Shown here piece by piece: positions 52,826 through 61,833 of a stretch of DNA of 64,000 bases. The notes below the pieces were generated by a model, which was given only the letters and a program-made list of their open reading frames with translations, ran no database searches and had not been told where the DNA came from. Where the stretch lies: contig NZ_QLLY01000002.1 in assembly GCF_003259365.1 (NCBI RefSeq), positions 248,001-312,000 of the forward strand. The letters run 5' to 3'. Within the stretch, counting starts at the first letter, position 1, and each line of letters starts with the position of its first letter. Both the position numbers and the translations under genes were made by a program. The stretch comes from Streptomyces sp. PsTaAH-137. GTDB taxonomy: Bacteria > Actinomycetota > Actinomycetes > Streptomycetales > Streptomycetaceae.

Positions 52826-53176
52826 GTGCCTCATATCGACATCGACTACTCCGACCGTCTCGTCGGCGCGGACGGCGGCCTCGACGTGTCCGCGCTGGTC
52901 GCGGAGTTGCACCCGCTCGTCGTCGACCGCGTCCGGTCGGTAGGGGTCGGCAAGACGTTCGCACGGCCCTCGGCCTCGTACGTGGACGGGGAGGCGGCCC
53001 CCTTCGTGCATGTGTCGGTCGGCCTGCTGCCCGGCCGTCCACAGGCGGTCAAGGACGCGCTCTCCCACGACGTACTGGCCCTGCTCGACAAGCATCTGTC
53101 GGCGGTCCCCGGAGTGACGTACTCGGTCGAGGTGCGCGACCTGGACGCCTCGTACCGCCTCTACCCGACCCACTGA
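52826..53176 (+). CDS. 5-carboxymethyl-2-hydroxymuconate isomerase-like (tautomerase superfamily) protein
   Basis: This GTG-started 116-residue protein begins VPHIDIDYSDRL. After removal of the initiator residue the N-terminus is Pro, the catalytic base of the tautomerase superfamily, and the PHIxxxYS start matches CHMI. An ASYVDGEAAPFVHVSVGLL segment fits the second half of the fold. A role in aromatic catabolism is not supported by neighbours; it lies 81 bases before lipB. The longer frame from 52793 would lose the N-terminal Pro. Confidence 0.82.
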   Translation: MPHIDIDYSDRLVGADGGLDVSALVAELHPLVVDRVRSVGVGKTFARPSASYVDGEAAPFVHVSVGLLPGRPQAVKDALSHDVLALLDKHLSAVPGVTYSVEVRDLDASYRLYPTH

Positions 53177-53257
53177 GGCGCGGGCGGGGCGCCGTACGCT
53201 TGGCGAGGGCGCGACATGTGCACGGTGAAGGTTCTGGTTCTTGAGGAGGCGCTTGCC

Positions 53258-54070
53258 GTGAGTGAGTTCCGGTTCGTCCGGCTGGGGTTCGGTGCGGACA
53301 TGGTCGATTACCAGGTCGCCTGGGACGAGCAGCGCCGGGTGCACGCCGCCCGTTTCGCCGACGAGGTCCCCGACACCTGTCTGCTCCTGGAGCACCCGCC
53401 GGTCTACACCGCGGGCCGGCGCACCGCCCCCGAGGAGCGCCCGCTGGACGGCACCCCGGTCATCGACGTGGACCGCGGCGGCAAGATCACCTGGCACGGC
53501 CCGGGCCAGCTCGTCGGCTACCCGATCCAGAAGCTGCCGCGCCCCGTGGACGTGGTCGCGCATCTGCGCCGCCTGGAGGACGCGGTGATCGCGGTCTGCG
53601 CCGAGTTCGGCATCGAGGCCGCGCGCGTGGAGGGGCGGGCCGGCGTCTGGGTCCTCGGCGACCCGATCGAGCGGCGGACGAACCTCGGCGGGCTGTCCCT
53701 GGACTTCGACCCCCGGCTGAGCAGCGAGGACGAGGAGTTCGACCACCGCCTGGTAGGCCCCGAGTACGCGCCTTCCAACGCCGGGCAGCGGCACGAGGAC
53801 CGCAAGATCTGCGCGATGGGCATCCGCGTCGCCAAGGGCGTCACGATGCACGGCTTCGCGCTGAACGTGAATCCGGACACGTCGAACTTCGACAAGATCA
53901 TCCCGTGCGGCATCCGGGACGCGGGCGTCACCTCGCTCAGCTACGAGCTGGGCCGCGAGGTCACCATGGACGAGGTGCTCCCGGTCGCGGAGAAGCACCT
54001 CCAGCACGTGCTGGGCGGAGCGGACCTCAAACCGCGCTTCGTCGAGACAGCCGAGAAGGCCACCGCCTGA
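53258..54070 (+). CDS. lipB: Octanoyl-ACP:protein octanoyltransferase
   Basis: The GTG at 53258, with GAGGAGG upstream, gives 270 residues. LipB transfers octanoyl from acyl carrier protein to lipoyl-domain lysines. The family motifs are [18 protein letters not shown], the catalytic Lys in RKICAMGI and the catalytic Cys in [12 protein letters not shown]. The longer ATG start at 53216 is unsupported. It is followed after 115 bases by lipA; the two enzymes make the lipoyl groups used by the E2 protein encoded 17 kb upstream. Confidence 0.95.
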   Translation: MSEFRFVRLGFGADMVDYQVAWDEQRRVHAARFADEVPDTCLLLEHPPVYTAGRRTAPEERPLDGTPVIDVDRGGKITWHGPGQLVGYPIQKLPRPVDVVAHLRRLEDAVIAVCAEFGIEAARVEGRAGVWVLGDPIERRTNLGGLSLDFDPRLSSEDEEFDHRLVGPEYAPSNAGQRHEDRKICAMGIRVAKGVTMHGFALNVNPDTSNFDKIIPCGIRDAGVTSLSYELGREVTMDEVLPVAEKHLQHVLGGADLKPRFVETAEKATA

Positions 54071-54185
54071 CCGTCCCGGTGGGGAATGGGCCCCGTTGGC
54101 CAGAGGTTGGCCACCCGTGAGGGCCATGTACATCACGGGCGTACCCTGATGTACGCCGAGGAATCGAAGCTTTAGGGAGCCGGTC

Positions 54186-55151
54186 GTGTCCGCAGTCGCA
54201 CCCGACGGACGCAAGATGCTGCGCCTGGAGGTCCGCAACGCCCAGACCCCCATCGAGCGCAAGCCCGAGTGGATCAAGACCCGGGCGAAAATGGGCCCCG
54301 AGTACACCAAGATGCAGAACCTCGTGAAGTCCGAGGGCCTGCACACGGTCTGCCAGGAGGCGGGCTGTCCCAACATCTACGAGTGCTGGGAGGACCGCGA
54401 GGCCACGTTCCTCATCGGCGGTGACCAGTGCACGCGCCGCTGCGACTTCTGCCAGATCGACACCGGCAAGCCCGAGGCCCTCGACCGCGACGAGCCGCGC
54501 CGCGTCGGCGAGTCCGTCGTCACGATGGACCTGAACTACGCCACGATCACCGGCGTCGCCCGCGACGACCTGGAGGACGGCGGCGCCTGGCTGTACGCGG
54601 AGACGGTCCGCCAGATCCACGCGCAGACCGCCGAGCGCGCCGAGGGCCGCACCAAGGTCGAGCTCCTCGCCCCCGACTTCAACGCGGTGCCCGAGCAGCT
54701 GGCCGAGGTCTTCTCGTCCCGCCCCGAGGTCTTCGCGCACAACGTGGAGACGGTGCCGCGCATCTTCAAGCGCATCCGCCCCGGCTTCCGCTACGAGCGT
54801 TCACTGAAGGTCATCACCGAGGCCCGCGAGTTCGGCCTGGTCACCAAGTCGAACCTGATCCTCGGCATGGGCGAGACCCGCGAGGAGATCTCCGAGGCGC
54901 TGCGCCAGCTGCACGACGCCGGCTGCGAGCTGGTCACCATCACGCAGTACCTGCGGCCGTCCGTGCGGCACCACCCCGTGGAGCGCTGGGTCAAGCCGGC
55001 CGAGTTCGTGGAGCTGAAGGACGAGGCCGAGCAGATCGGCTTCTCCGGTGTCATGTCGGGCCCGCTGGTCCGCTCCTCGTACCGCGCCGGGCGCCTGTAC
55101 CAGATGGCCATCGAGAAGCGTGGCGCGTACGTCGCCTCTCAGGCGGTCTGA
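54186..55151 (+). CDS. lipA: Lipoyl synthase
   Basis: The protein has 321 residues from a GTG start. LipA is a radical-SAM enzyme that inserts two sulfurs into octanoyl groups. The auxiliary cluster cysteines are Cys56, Cys61 and Cys67 ([12 protein letters not shown]), and the SAM cluster is Cys82, Cys86 and Cys89 (CTRRCDFC). The C-terminal RSSYRAG contributes the Ser ligand. A direct repeat of TTGGCCA lies in the gap after lipB. A hairpin follows. Confidence 0.97.
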   Translation: MSAVAPDGRKMLRLEVRNAQTPIERKPEWIKTRAKMGPEYTKMQNLVKSEGLHTVCQEAGCPNIYECWEDREATFLIGGDQCTRRCDFCQIDTGKPEALDRDEPRRVGESVVTMDLNYATITGVARDDLEDGGAWLYAETVRQIHAQTAERAEGRTKVELLAPDFNAVPEQLAEVFSSRPEVFAHNVETVPRIFKRIRPGFRYERSLKVITEAREFGLVTKSNLILGMGETREEISEALRQLHDAGCELVTITQYLRPSVRHHPVERWVKPAEFVELKDEAEQIGFSGVMSGPLVRSSYRAGRLYQMAIEKRGAYVASQAV

Positions 55152-55203
55152 CCGTCCGGTGAGAACGCGGGCCTCCACCCGTGTGAATTCACGCACAAAA
55201 CAC

Positions 55204-55225
55204 TACCGGCCAGTATTGGCCGGTA
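55204..55225 (+). terminator. Terminator of lipA
   Basis: TACCGGCCA and its exact complement flank a GTAT loop, 53 bases after the stop. Confidence 0.75.
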
Positions 55226-55420
55226 CGGCGCGGCCCCGGCCGTCCTCGCAGATGAGGGCGAACGTCAGGGCCGCGTCATCGTTTTCGGCACCGGCGTCAA
55301 GGTTTCATGGGCGTTTGACCGTCCGGTCACGCCCTGGTAACACCAATCAGTGACCCTGAAATCACCGCTCGTGCACACCTGCCCGACGCCCTGACCCGTC
55401 TCTGAGGGGGGACCTCCACC

Positions 55421-55618
55421 ATGCAGGCCGCGCCCGTTCGCGCCACCGCCATCCCGACGTTCACCGACGCACTGCGCGCCGTGGAGTCGCTGCTCATGAG
55501 CGGCGGCCAGCGCCACGCCCGCCGCAACGCCTGGACCTCCGTCCTGGAGGACCGCCGCCGCGCCAAGGACCGCGTCGAGGCCCAGCGGGTGCTCGAGGCC
55601 GTCTCCGCCCGGGGCTGA
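55421..55618 (+). CDS. Small conserved Streptomyces protein
   Basis: This 65-residue protein begins MQAAPVRATAIPTFTDAL; a GGGGGGACC run lies 10-15 bases before the ATG. It is amphipathic and basic toward the C-terminus (QRHARRNAWTSVLEDRRRAKDR). Similar small proteins follow lipA in other Streptomyces as far as I recall. The function is unknown. Codon use strongly supports coding. Confidence 0.75.
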   Translation: MQAAPVRATAIPTFTDALRAVESLLMSGGQRHARRNAWTSVLEDRRRAKDRVEAQRVLEAVSARG

Positions 55619-55676
55619 CGCCTGCCGGACCGTACTGCTGTTCATGCGGCGTCCCCGGCCACGTAGACTTCAACGC

Positions 55677-56378
55677 ATGGCGAGGAAGGACACGGCAGCG
55701 GACGCTGCGAACCCGGGGCGACTCAAGCAGATCGCTCTGACCTACAAGATGACCAGCAAGGCCGATCCGAAGATCGGTCTTGTGCTCGCGGCTGTGGGAA
55801 TCGTCACCTTCGGTGTCCTTCTCGCGATCGGCTTCTTGATCGGTCACCCCATCTATCTCGGAATTCTCGGGCTCCTGCTCGCCTTCCTCGCGATGGCGAT
55901 CGTCTTCGGACGCCGGGCCGAGCGAGCGGCCTTCGGCCAGATGGAAGGCCAGCCCGGAGCGGCGGCCGCGGTGCTCGACAACATCGGCCGCGGCTGGACG
56001 ACGACCCCGGCGGTCGCGATGAACCGGAGCCAGGACGTCGTGCACCGCGCGGTCGGCAAGGCCGGCATCGTGCTCGTCGCGGAGGGCAACCCGAACCGGG
56101 TGAAGACGCTGCTCGCGGCCGAGAAGCGCAAGATGGCCCGCATCGTCGCGGACGTCCCGGTGCACGACATCATGGTGGGCAACGGCGAGGGCCAGACCCC
56201 GCTGAAGAAGGTCCGCACCACCATGCTGAAGCTGCCCCGCGTGCTCAACGGCCCGCAGGTGACGTCGACCAACGACCGGCTGCGCGCCATGGGCGACCTG
56301 ATGTCGAACATGCCGCTGCCGAAGGGGCCGATGCCCAAGGGGATGCGGATGCCGAAGGGTGGCGGCAAGGCACGCTGA
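55677..56378 (+). CDS. DUF4191 membrane protein
   Basis: The ATG at 55677 gives 233 residues. A basic N-terminus is followed by two membrane helices (about 40-60 and 63-81) and a cytoplasmic domain with KAGIVLVAEGNPNRVKTLL and a Lys/Pro/Gly/Met-rich tail (MPKGPMPKGMRMPKG). This is the DUF4191 family next to lipA in actinobacteria; the function is unknown. A perfect terminator follows. Confidence 0.85.
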   Translation: MARKDTAADAANPGRLKQIALTYKMTSKADPKIGLVLAAVGIVTFGVLLAIGFLIGHPIYLGILGLLLAFLAMAIVFGRRAERAAFGQMEGQPGAAAAVLDNIGRGWTTTPAVAMNRSQDVVHRAVGKAGIVLVAEGNPNRVKTLLAAEKRKMARIVADVPVHDIMVGNGEGQTPLKKVRTTMLKLPRVLNGPQVTSTNDRLRAMGDLMSNMPLPKGPMPKGMRMPKGGGKAR

Positions 56379-56407
56379 CGCTGCCGCCGCCGTCCCTACG
56401 AGACTCA

Positions 56408-56437
56408 GCGGGCCGGAACCTTCGGGTTCCGGCCCGC
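56408..56437. terminator. Bidirectional terminator between DUF4191 and RDD genes
   Basis: GCGGGCCGGAACC pairs perfectly with GGTTCCGGCCCGC around a TTCG tetraloop, followed by TTCTTTCT. Confidence 0.9.
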
Positions 56438-56491
56438 TTCTTTCTGCCCGTCTGTCGGGCGCGGCTCTCGTCGTAGCAGCCGACGTCGCTC

Positions 56492-56959
56492 TCAGATACG
56501 GACTTCCACCGACTTCGCGAGCCGGTCGTGCAGCCCGCGGCCGTCCCGGTCCCAGATCAGCGCGGGGATGGCCACACACAGCAGGACGGTCCGTACGACG
56601 ACCCGCCCGAACCCGAGCCGCCCGCCCGCCTCGGAGACGACCCGCAACCCGAACAGCCGCTTCCCCGGCGTGCAGCCGATGGTCCCGACGGTGAGCACCC
56701 CGAGCGCGAAGAAGATGAGCAGCGCCCAGTTCCCCGTAGCCTGGTTGTAGCCGTGCGTGACCAGGCCGTATGCGATCAGCATGCACAGCGCCCAGTCGAC
56801 GACGAGCGCCCCGATGCGCCGCCCGGGCCGGGCGATCGACCCGGGCCCGGACTCCGGGAGCCCGAGCTGTTCACCGCGGTAACCGAAGTCCGCTCCCGCG
56901 TTCTCCAACGCCTCACGCGGCCCCGACAGCCACGAACCCATTGCTTCCCTGTTGTCCAC
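56492..56959 (-). CDS. RDD-family membrane protein
   Basis: The 155-residue frame contains an N-terminal soluble part and an RDD domain ([14 protein letters not shown], then [13 protein letters not shown]) with about three membrane helices. RDD proteins are of uncertain function and some are linked to ion transport. GTG 56959 gives MDNREAMG...; an ATG at 56941 with GGGAA upstream is a credible alternative that removes six residues. Together with DUF4191 it converges on the terminator at 56408. Confidence 0.85.
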   Translation of the reverse strand: MDNREAMGSWLSGPREALENAGADFGYRGEQLGLPESGPGSIARPGRRIGALVVDWALCMLIAYGLVTHGYNQATGNWALLIFFALGVLTVGTIGCTPGKRLFGLRVVSEAGGRLGFGRVVVRTVLLCVAIPALIWDRDGRGLHDRLAKSVEVRI

Positions 56960-57011
56960 GCCTCCACGGTACTGCGCCGCGTCCTTCCCCCGGCCCGGGC
57001 CCCTGGTCCGG

Positions 57012-57049
57012 TTAACTTCGGCGAAACAAATGGGTCATGCTTGAGAAAT
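57012..57049 (+). promoter_or_regulatory. GlnR box upstream of glnA
   Basis: The order TTAAC-6-GAAAC-6-GTCAT-6-GAAAT fits the two-site GlnR operator (gTnAc-n6-GaAAc twice) known from Streptomyces nitrogen genes, with two or three mismatches. It lies 100 bases before the glnA ATG. It is expected to mediate activation under nitrogen limitation. Confidence 0.75.
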
Positions 57050-57148
57050 CCGGTCTGCTTAAGGTCGGGTCCCAGCGTGTGCCACCGCACTGGCCGCACC
57101 ACCGAGCTGCAACCCCGCCCCTCCCCGGGTGGGAGTAGGAGGAGTTGG

Positions 57149-58558
57149 ATGTTCCAGAACGCCGATGACGCCAAGAAGTTCATCGCGGACGAGGACGTCA
57201 AGTTCGTCGACGTCCGGTTCTGCGACCTGCCGGGTGTGATGCAGCACTTCACGGTGCCGGCAGCGGCGTTCGACCCGGCCGAGGAGCTTGCCTTCGACGG
57301 CTCGTCGATCCGCGGTTTCCAGGCCATCCACGAGTCCGACATGGCGCTCCGCGCCGACCTGTCCACCGCGCGCGTCGACCCCTTCCGCCGCGACAAGACG
57401 GTCAACATCAACTTCTTCATCCACGACCCGATCACGGGCGAGCAGTACTCCCGTGACCCGCGCAACGTGGCGAAGAAGGCCGAGGCCTACCTCGCGTCGA
57501 CCGGCATCGCCGACACCGCGTACTTCGGCCCCGAGGCCGAGTTCTACGTGTTCGACTCGGTCCGCTTCGAGACCTCCGCCAACCGCTCGCTCTACGAGAT
57601 CGACTCCGAGGCGGGCGCCTGGAACACCGGCGCCGTCGAGAACAACCGCGGTTACAAGGTCCGCTACAAGGGCGGCTACTTCCCGGCCCCGCCGGTTGAC
57701 CACTTCGCCGACCTGCGCGCCGAGATCTCCCTGGAGCTGGACAAGAACGGCCTGCAGGTCGAGCGTCAGCACCACGAGGTCGGCACGGCCGGCCAGGCGG
57801 AGATCAACTACAAGTTCAACACGCTGCTCGCCGCGGCCGACGACCTGATGCTCTTCAAGTACATCGTGAAGAACGTCGCGTGGCGCAACAACAAGACCGC
57901 GACCTTCATGCCGAAGCCGATCTTCGGTGACAACGGCTCGGGCATGCACGTCCACCAGTCGCTGTGGGCCGGCGGCGACCCGCTGTTCTACGACGAGCAG
58001 GGCTACGCGGGCCTCTCCGACATGGCGCGCTACTACATCGGCGGCATCCTCAAGCACGCCCCCTCCCTCCTCGCCTTCACGAACCCGACGGTGAACTCGT
58101 ACCACCGCCTGGTCCCCGGCTTCGAGGCCCCGGTCAACATGGTCTACTCGCAGCGCAACCGCTCCGCGGCCATGCGTATCCCGATCACGGGCTCGAACCC
58201 GAAGGCCAAGCGCGTCGAGTTCCGCGCGCCGGACCCGTCCTCGAACCCGTACCTCGCCTTCTCGGCGCTGCTGATGGCGGGCCTCGACGGCGTCAAGAAC
58301 AAGATCGAGCCGGCCGAGCCGATCGACAAGGACCTCTACGAGCTGGCTCCCGAGGAGCACGCGAACGTCCAGCAGGTCCCGACCTCCCTCCCCGCGGTCC
58401 TCGACGCCCTCGAGGCGGACAACGAGTACCTCCAGGCCGGCGGCGTCTTCACGTCCGACCTGATCGAGACCTGGATCGACTACAAGCGCACGAACGAGAT
58501 CGCCCCGATCCAGCTGCGGCCGCACCCGCACGAGTTCGAGCTTTACTTCGACATCTAA
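57149..58558 (+). CDS. glnA: Glutamine synthetase type I
   Basis: The protein has 469 residues, starting behind a strong GGAGGAG. The GSI-beta features are [45 protein letters not shown] and the adenylylation site Tyr397 in [10 protein letters not shown]. It catalyses ATP-dependent glutamine formation as a dodecamer, controlled by adenylylation by GlnE. A hairpin follows the gene. The upstream GlnR box supports nitrogen control. Confidence 0.98.
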   Translation: MFQNADDAKKFIADEDVKFVDVRFCDLPGVMQHFTVPAAAFDPAEELAFDGSSIRGFQAIHESDMALRADLSTARVDPFRRDKTVNINFFIHDPITGEQYSRDPRNVAKKAEAYLASTGIADTAYFGPEAEFYVFDSVRFETSANRSLYEIDSEAGAWNTGAVENNRGYKVRYKGGYFPAPPVDHFADLRAEISLELDKNGLQVERQHHEVGTAGQAEINYKFNTLLAAADDLMLFKYIVKNVAWRNNKTATFMPKPIFGDNGSGMHVHQSLWAGGDPLFYDEQGYAGLSDMARYYIGGILKHAPSLLAFTNPTVNSYHRLVPGFEAPVNMVYSQRNRSAAMRIPITGSNPKAKRVEFRAPDPSSNPYLAFSALLMAGLDGVKNKIEPAEPIDKDLYELAPEEHANVQQVPTSLPAVLDALEADNEYLQAGGVFTSDLIETWIDYKRTNEIAPIQLRPHPHEFELYFDI

Positions 58559-58610
58559 ATCCCAGAATCCGGCCACCTGGTCGGACGCCCGGGGAACAGC
58601 CCCTGCACAC

Positions 58611-58646
58611 GAGCCCCGCCATCCTCTCCGGAGAATGGCGGGGCTC
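58611..58646 (+). terminator. Terminator of glnA
   Basis: GAGCCCCGCCAT and its complement flank a 12-base loop that contains a further TCTCCGGAGA palindrome. Confidence 0.85.
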
Positions 58647-58677
58647 AGTCGTCATGCGGGGTGGCGGCCGTGGCGGT

Positions 58678-59442
58678 TCAGCCGATCTCTTCTCCGGCCT
58701 CCTCCGGCAGGTCGGCCGTCAGCCGTGTCATCAGGGCCCGGCCTTCTCCGTGCCGCAGGTCATCGGGGCCGTAGAGGTGCCTCGGCCAGTACGCCCGGTC
58801 CTCGATCCAGGGGACGCCCATCGGTGACTCGGCCGTGCTGCCGTGGAGTTCGAGGGTGCCGACGGGCTTCACGGGCAGGTCCGCCGGGAGTTTGGCCGTC
58901 CCCAGGAAGCTGCGCGAAGCCTGGGGCAGCGGTCTGAGTTCCAGGATCGATTCGGGCCGGACCTCGTCGCCGCCCGCGGCCGGGAACAGCACCAGCAGGG
59001 CGGTGCCGCCCCAGGGCGGGTCGTACACCAGGGCGTACCGCTGGGGCTCGGGGTCGGGTGCGCAGGCCGCTCGGGCCAGGGCCCGGGCCGTCGCCCCACC
59101 GGCTCCGCGGAGGCGGTAGGCACCGTGCAGGGCCAGGCCGATCGCCACCACGAGCAGGAGCAGCGCCCGAGGAGCCAGCCCGGAGGAGCCCGCCAGCGCG
59201 TAGATCGCCAGGACGACCACCGCGGAGAGCGCCGCCCCGGCGAGGCTGGACAGGCCCGACATCCTGCGCAGCGTCAGCACCCGCCACCACGGCACCCTCC
59301 GGATGTCCGCCTCCCGACGGCCGCGCGCCCCGGGCCTGGGCAGTGCGGCCTGGCGCCGCGCCTCGGCCGTGAGCCGCGCGAACGTGGGCGCCCCGGATCT
59401 CGGCGCCACGTCCTGTCCACCATTTCCACCGTCGTGCGACAT
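58678..59442 (-). CDS. Hypothetical membrane protein
   Basis: The ATG at 59442, with GAGGG upstream, gives 254 residues. A cytoplasmic basic N-terminus ([17 protein letters not shown]) precedes two helices (about 67-86 and 92-110) and a soluble C-terminal domain with [19 protein letters not shown]. It resembles Streptomyces membrane proteins located beside glnA. The function is unknown. It converges on the glnA terminator. Confidence 0.78.
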   Translation of the reverse strand: MSHDGGNGGQDVAPRSGAPTFARLTAEARRQAALPRPGARGRREADIRRVPWWRVLTLRRMSGLSSLAGAALSAVVVLAIYALAGSSGLAPRALLLLVVAIGLALHGAYRLRGAGGATARALARAACAPDPEPQRYALVYDPPWGGTALLVLFPAAGGDEVRPESILELRPLPQASRSFLGTAKLPADLPVKPVGTLELHGSTAESPMGVPWIEDRAYWPRHLYGPDDLRHGEGRALMTRLTADLPEEAGEEIG

Positions 59443-59678
59443 CGGGCCCTCTATTCCCCGCGGGACTCGTCCCGCACCCCAAGTTGCTTCAGCGTGCACG
59501 GACTTTAACCGCGTCATGTGAACCGCAGACGAACTTCTCAGGACGTACGCCACCGCGGGGACCTCATGCCACCGCAGAGTCCCGGCCCCGCTCCCGAGAT
59601 CCCAGAAGGCGTAAATCAGGCAAAAGACTTAAACTCGGGCACGTCGCACACGCTGAAGCAGCCTCGGAGGAGTGCCCC

Positions 59679-60233
59679 ATGAGCAATCTGTTCGTCGTCG
59701 CGTACAACGACCTCGCCACCGCCAACCAGGTCCGCGACAAGGTCCTTTCGCTGACCCGGGAGCACCTCGTCGAGCTGGAGGACATCGTCGTGGTCGAGCG
59801 GCGGGAGAGCGACGGGAAGATCAAGCTGCATCAGGCCGTGAACCACACCGCGACCGGGGCCGCGGGCGGTGCGCTGTGGGGCGGGGTCATCGGGATGCTG
59901 TTCCTGGTGCCGTTCCTGGGCGCGGCCGTGGGCGCCGCCGCGGGAGCCGCCGGCGGGGCCGTCACGGACACCGGGATCAACGACGGCTTCATGAAGGAGC
60001 TGAGCCAGAATCTGCGGCCGGGCGCCGCCGCCGTGTTCGCCCTGGTGAAGCAGGCGGCCCAGGACAAGGTCATTCCGGAACTCGCCGTGTTCGGGGGTCA
60101 GTTGGTGCAGACGTCGCTGAGCAACGAGGAAGAGGAGTCGCTGCGCGAGATGGCGCAGGCCGCTCAGCAGAAGGCCCAGCAGAAGGCCCAGGAGACGGCT
60201 CAGCAGGAGAGCGCTCAGGGCGCCGGAGCCTGA
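59679..60233 (+). CDS. DUF1269 membrane-associated protein
   Basis: This 184-residue protein starts [22 protein letters not shown] Gly/Ala-rich stretch (about 57-105, [21 protein letters not shown]) forms a hydrophobic hairpin. The C-terminus is Gln-rich coiled coil. DUF1269 proteins are stress-associated and their role is unknown. CGGAGGA precedes the ATG. Only 7 bases separate its stop from the convergent ANTAR gene. Confidence 0.85.
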   Translation: MSNLFVVAYNDLATANQVRDKVLSLTREHLVELEDIVVVERRESDGKIKLHQAVNHTATGAAGGALWGGVIGMLFLVPFLGAAVGAAAGAAGGAVTDTGINDGFMKELSQNLRPGAAAVFALVKQAAQDKVIPELAVFGGQLVQTSLSNEEEESLREMAQAAQQKAQQKAQETAQQESAQGAGA

Positions 60234-60240
60234 CGAGCCG

Positions 60241-60966
60241 TCACCGGAAGGGCAGTTCGCCCGGGCGCTCCGTGATCTGCCGGGCCACATGCGCCACCTT
60301 CAGCTGATGGGAACGCGCATACCGCCGTAACCGCTCGAACGCCTCGTCCACTGGAATGCCGTACCGGGCCGAGACGATGCCCTTGGCCTGTTCGACGACG
60401 ACCCTGCTGGACAGCGCGTGCTCCAACTGTCCTGCCAGAACGCGGCTTTCGCTCACCTCACGCTGGAGCGCGAGGGTGTGCGCGGCGGCCTCGGCGAAGA
60501 GGCGGGCGAGGGTCAGCGCCCGCTCGTCGAGGCGGCGGTCCTGCGCGTCGAACAGGATGAGGGCGCCGGTCGGCCCTTCCTTGGCGGGCAGCGGCAGCGC
60601 GGTGATCCGGCCGTGGCCCAGCGCCGTGACGCGGGCCGACCAACGCGGCCAGCGGACGCGCGTGGGCGGGGTGGTCACGTCCACGTCGATGAGGGCGCAG
60701 CCGGTGGTGCGGGCGTCGTGACCGGGACCCTCCTGCCATCCGGTGGCGTCCTCCTCCAGACCGCGCAGGGCGCTCATCGTGCCCTGTGTCTGCACGGTCC
60801 CGCCCGCCGTGGAGAGGTAGTGCACACTCGCGGCCCGGGCGCCGAAGAGCCTGCTGCCGCCCTCCACCAGGGCGGTCAGCAGGACCTGCGTGTCGAGCGG
60901 ATCGCGGGCCGCCTCGCCCGTCAACCGGGCGAAGATCGAGGCGAGTTCCTGCTCATGCAGCACCAC
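60241..60966 (-). CDS. GAF-ANTAR regulator (second of tandem pair)
   Basis: From the GTG at 60966 (AAGGG upstream; a second GTG follows directly) the protein has 241 residues. A GAF domain (about 10-165) is followed by an ANTAR domain (about 175-230; VVVEQAKGIVSARYGI and RRYARSHQ). ANTAR proteins bind paired hairpins in RNA and prevent termination. The 14 bases between it and the preceding GAF-ANTAR gene suggest an operon. The sensory ligand is unknown. Confidence 0.88.
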   Translation of the reverse strand: MVLHEQELASIFARLTGEAARDPLDTQVLLTALVEGGSRLFGARAASVHYLSTAGGTVQTQGTMSALRGLEEDATGWQEGPGHDARTTGCALIDVDVTTPPTRVRWPRWSARVTALGHGRITALPLPAKEGPTGALILFDAQDRRLDERALTLARLFAEAAAHTLALQREVSESRVLAGQLEHALSSRVVVEQAKGIVSARYGIPVDEAFERLRRYARSHQLKVAHVARQITERPGELPFR

Positions 60967-60980
60967 GGTACGAACCCTTC

Positions 60981-61829
60981 TCAGCCGAGGTCGAGTTGTC
61001 GGTCGACGATATCCGCCGCCACATCGCCGATGGAGCGCCCGTCGGCGAACGCCCGCGCTTTGACCAGTTCCAGCGCATCGCCGATGGAGCAGTCGAGCTG
61101 GACGGCCACCACTCCGGCGGCCTGGTGCACCACCGCCCGGCGGTCGATGCCGCCGAGCAGACCGGGGCCGGCGTCCCCGCCGAGCAGCACGCTGCGCGTC
61201 AGCGCGTCGGCGATCCGGCTGAAAAGCGCCGTGGACGCGGTCGCCGGGTGCGGGTCGAAGACCGCGAGAGCCCCTATGCACTCTCCCGGTGCCTCCAGCG
61301 GCACGGCCACCACCCGGGCGATGCCGAGCGCCGCCACGGCCGGGCCGTATCCGGGCCAGCGGCCGCTGAGCGCACCACCGGATGCCGCGACCGGCGCACG
61401 GGCGACTACCGCGTCCTGCACCGGACCCTCCCCGAGGATGTACTCCAAGTCCTGTGCCTCGCGCGCGGGTTGGTCGGAGGACGCGGTCACGAGCTGGTTG
61501 CGCTCATGGTCCACGAGGGTCACGGCGACGCTCTCCGTTCCGCATGCCTCGGCGACGCCGGTCATGAAAAAGGGCGGCGGACCCTCACCGCGGCTCCACT
61601 GACCGGCCCGACGGGCATGGGCCTCCAGGAGTTCCGCGGCGTCCCGGTGGCGGGAGGCGGTGCCGTGGTGCATCTCGGCGAGCCGCCGGAACGCAGCGTC
61701 GGCGAGCCTTCCCGACAGTGACTCGTAGCGCTCCGCGAGCAGCGAGGCGCGGTCCGCGCGCTCACGCGCGCGAGCCGCGCGCTGCCAGGCCAGCGCGGCC
61801 TGATCGGGCGGGTCGCCCCCGAGGTCCAT
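60981..61829 (-). CDS. GAF-ANTAR regulator (first of tandem pair)
   Basis: The ATG at 61829 gives 282 residues. An alpha-helical N-terminus (about 1-70) precedes a GAF domain (about 80-205) and an ANTAR domain (about 215-275; VVHQAAGVVAVQLDCSIGDALELVKARAFADG). Its start lies 4 bases past the stop of the broken CheR/PAS gene, so it was probably co-transcribed with it. The two GAF-ANTAR proteins and a sensor would form one signalling cassette. Confidence 0.87.
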   Translation of the reverse strand: MDLGGDPPDQAALAWQRAARARERADRASLLAERYESLSGRLADAAFRRLAEMHHGTASRHRDAAELLEAHARRAGQWSRGEGPPPFFMTGVAEACGTESVAVTLVDHERNQLVTASSDQPAREAQDLEYILGEGPVQDAVVARAPVAASGGALSGRWPGYGPAVAALGIARVVAVPLEAPGECIGALAVFDPHPATASTALFSRIADALTRSVLLGGDAGPGLLGGIDRRAVVHQAAGVVAVQLDCSIGDALELVKARAFADGRSIGDVAADIVDRQLDLG

Positions 61830-61833
61830 GCGC

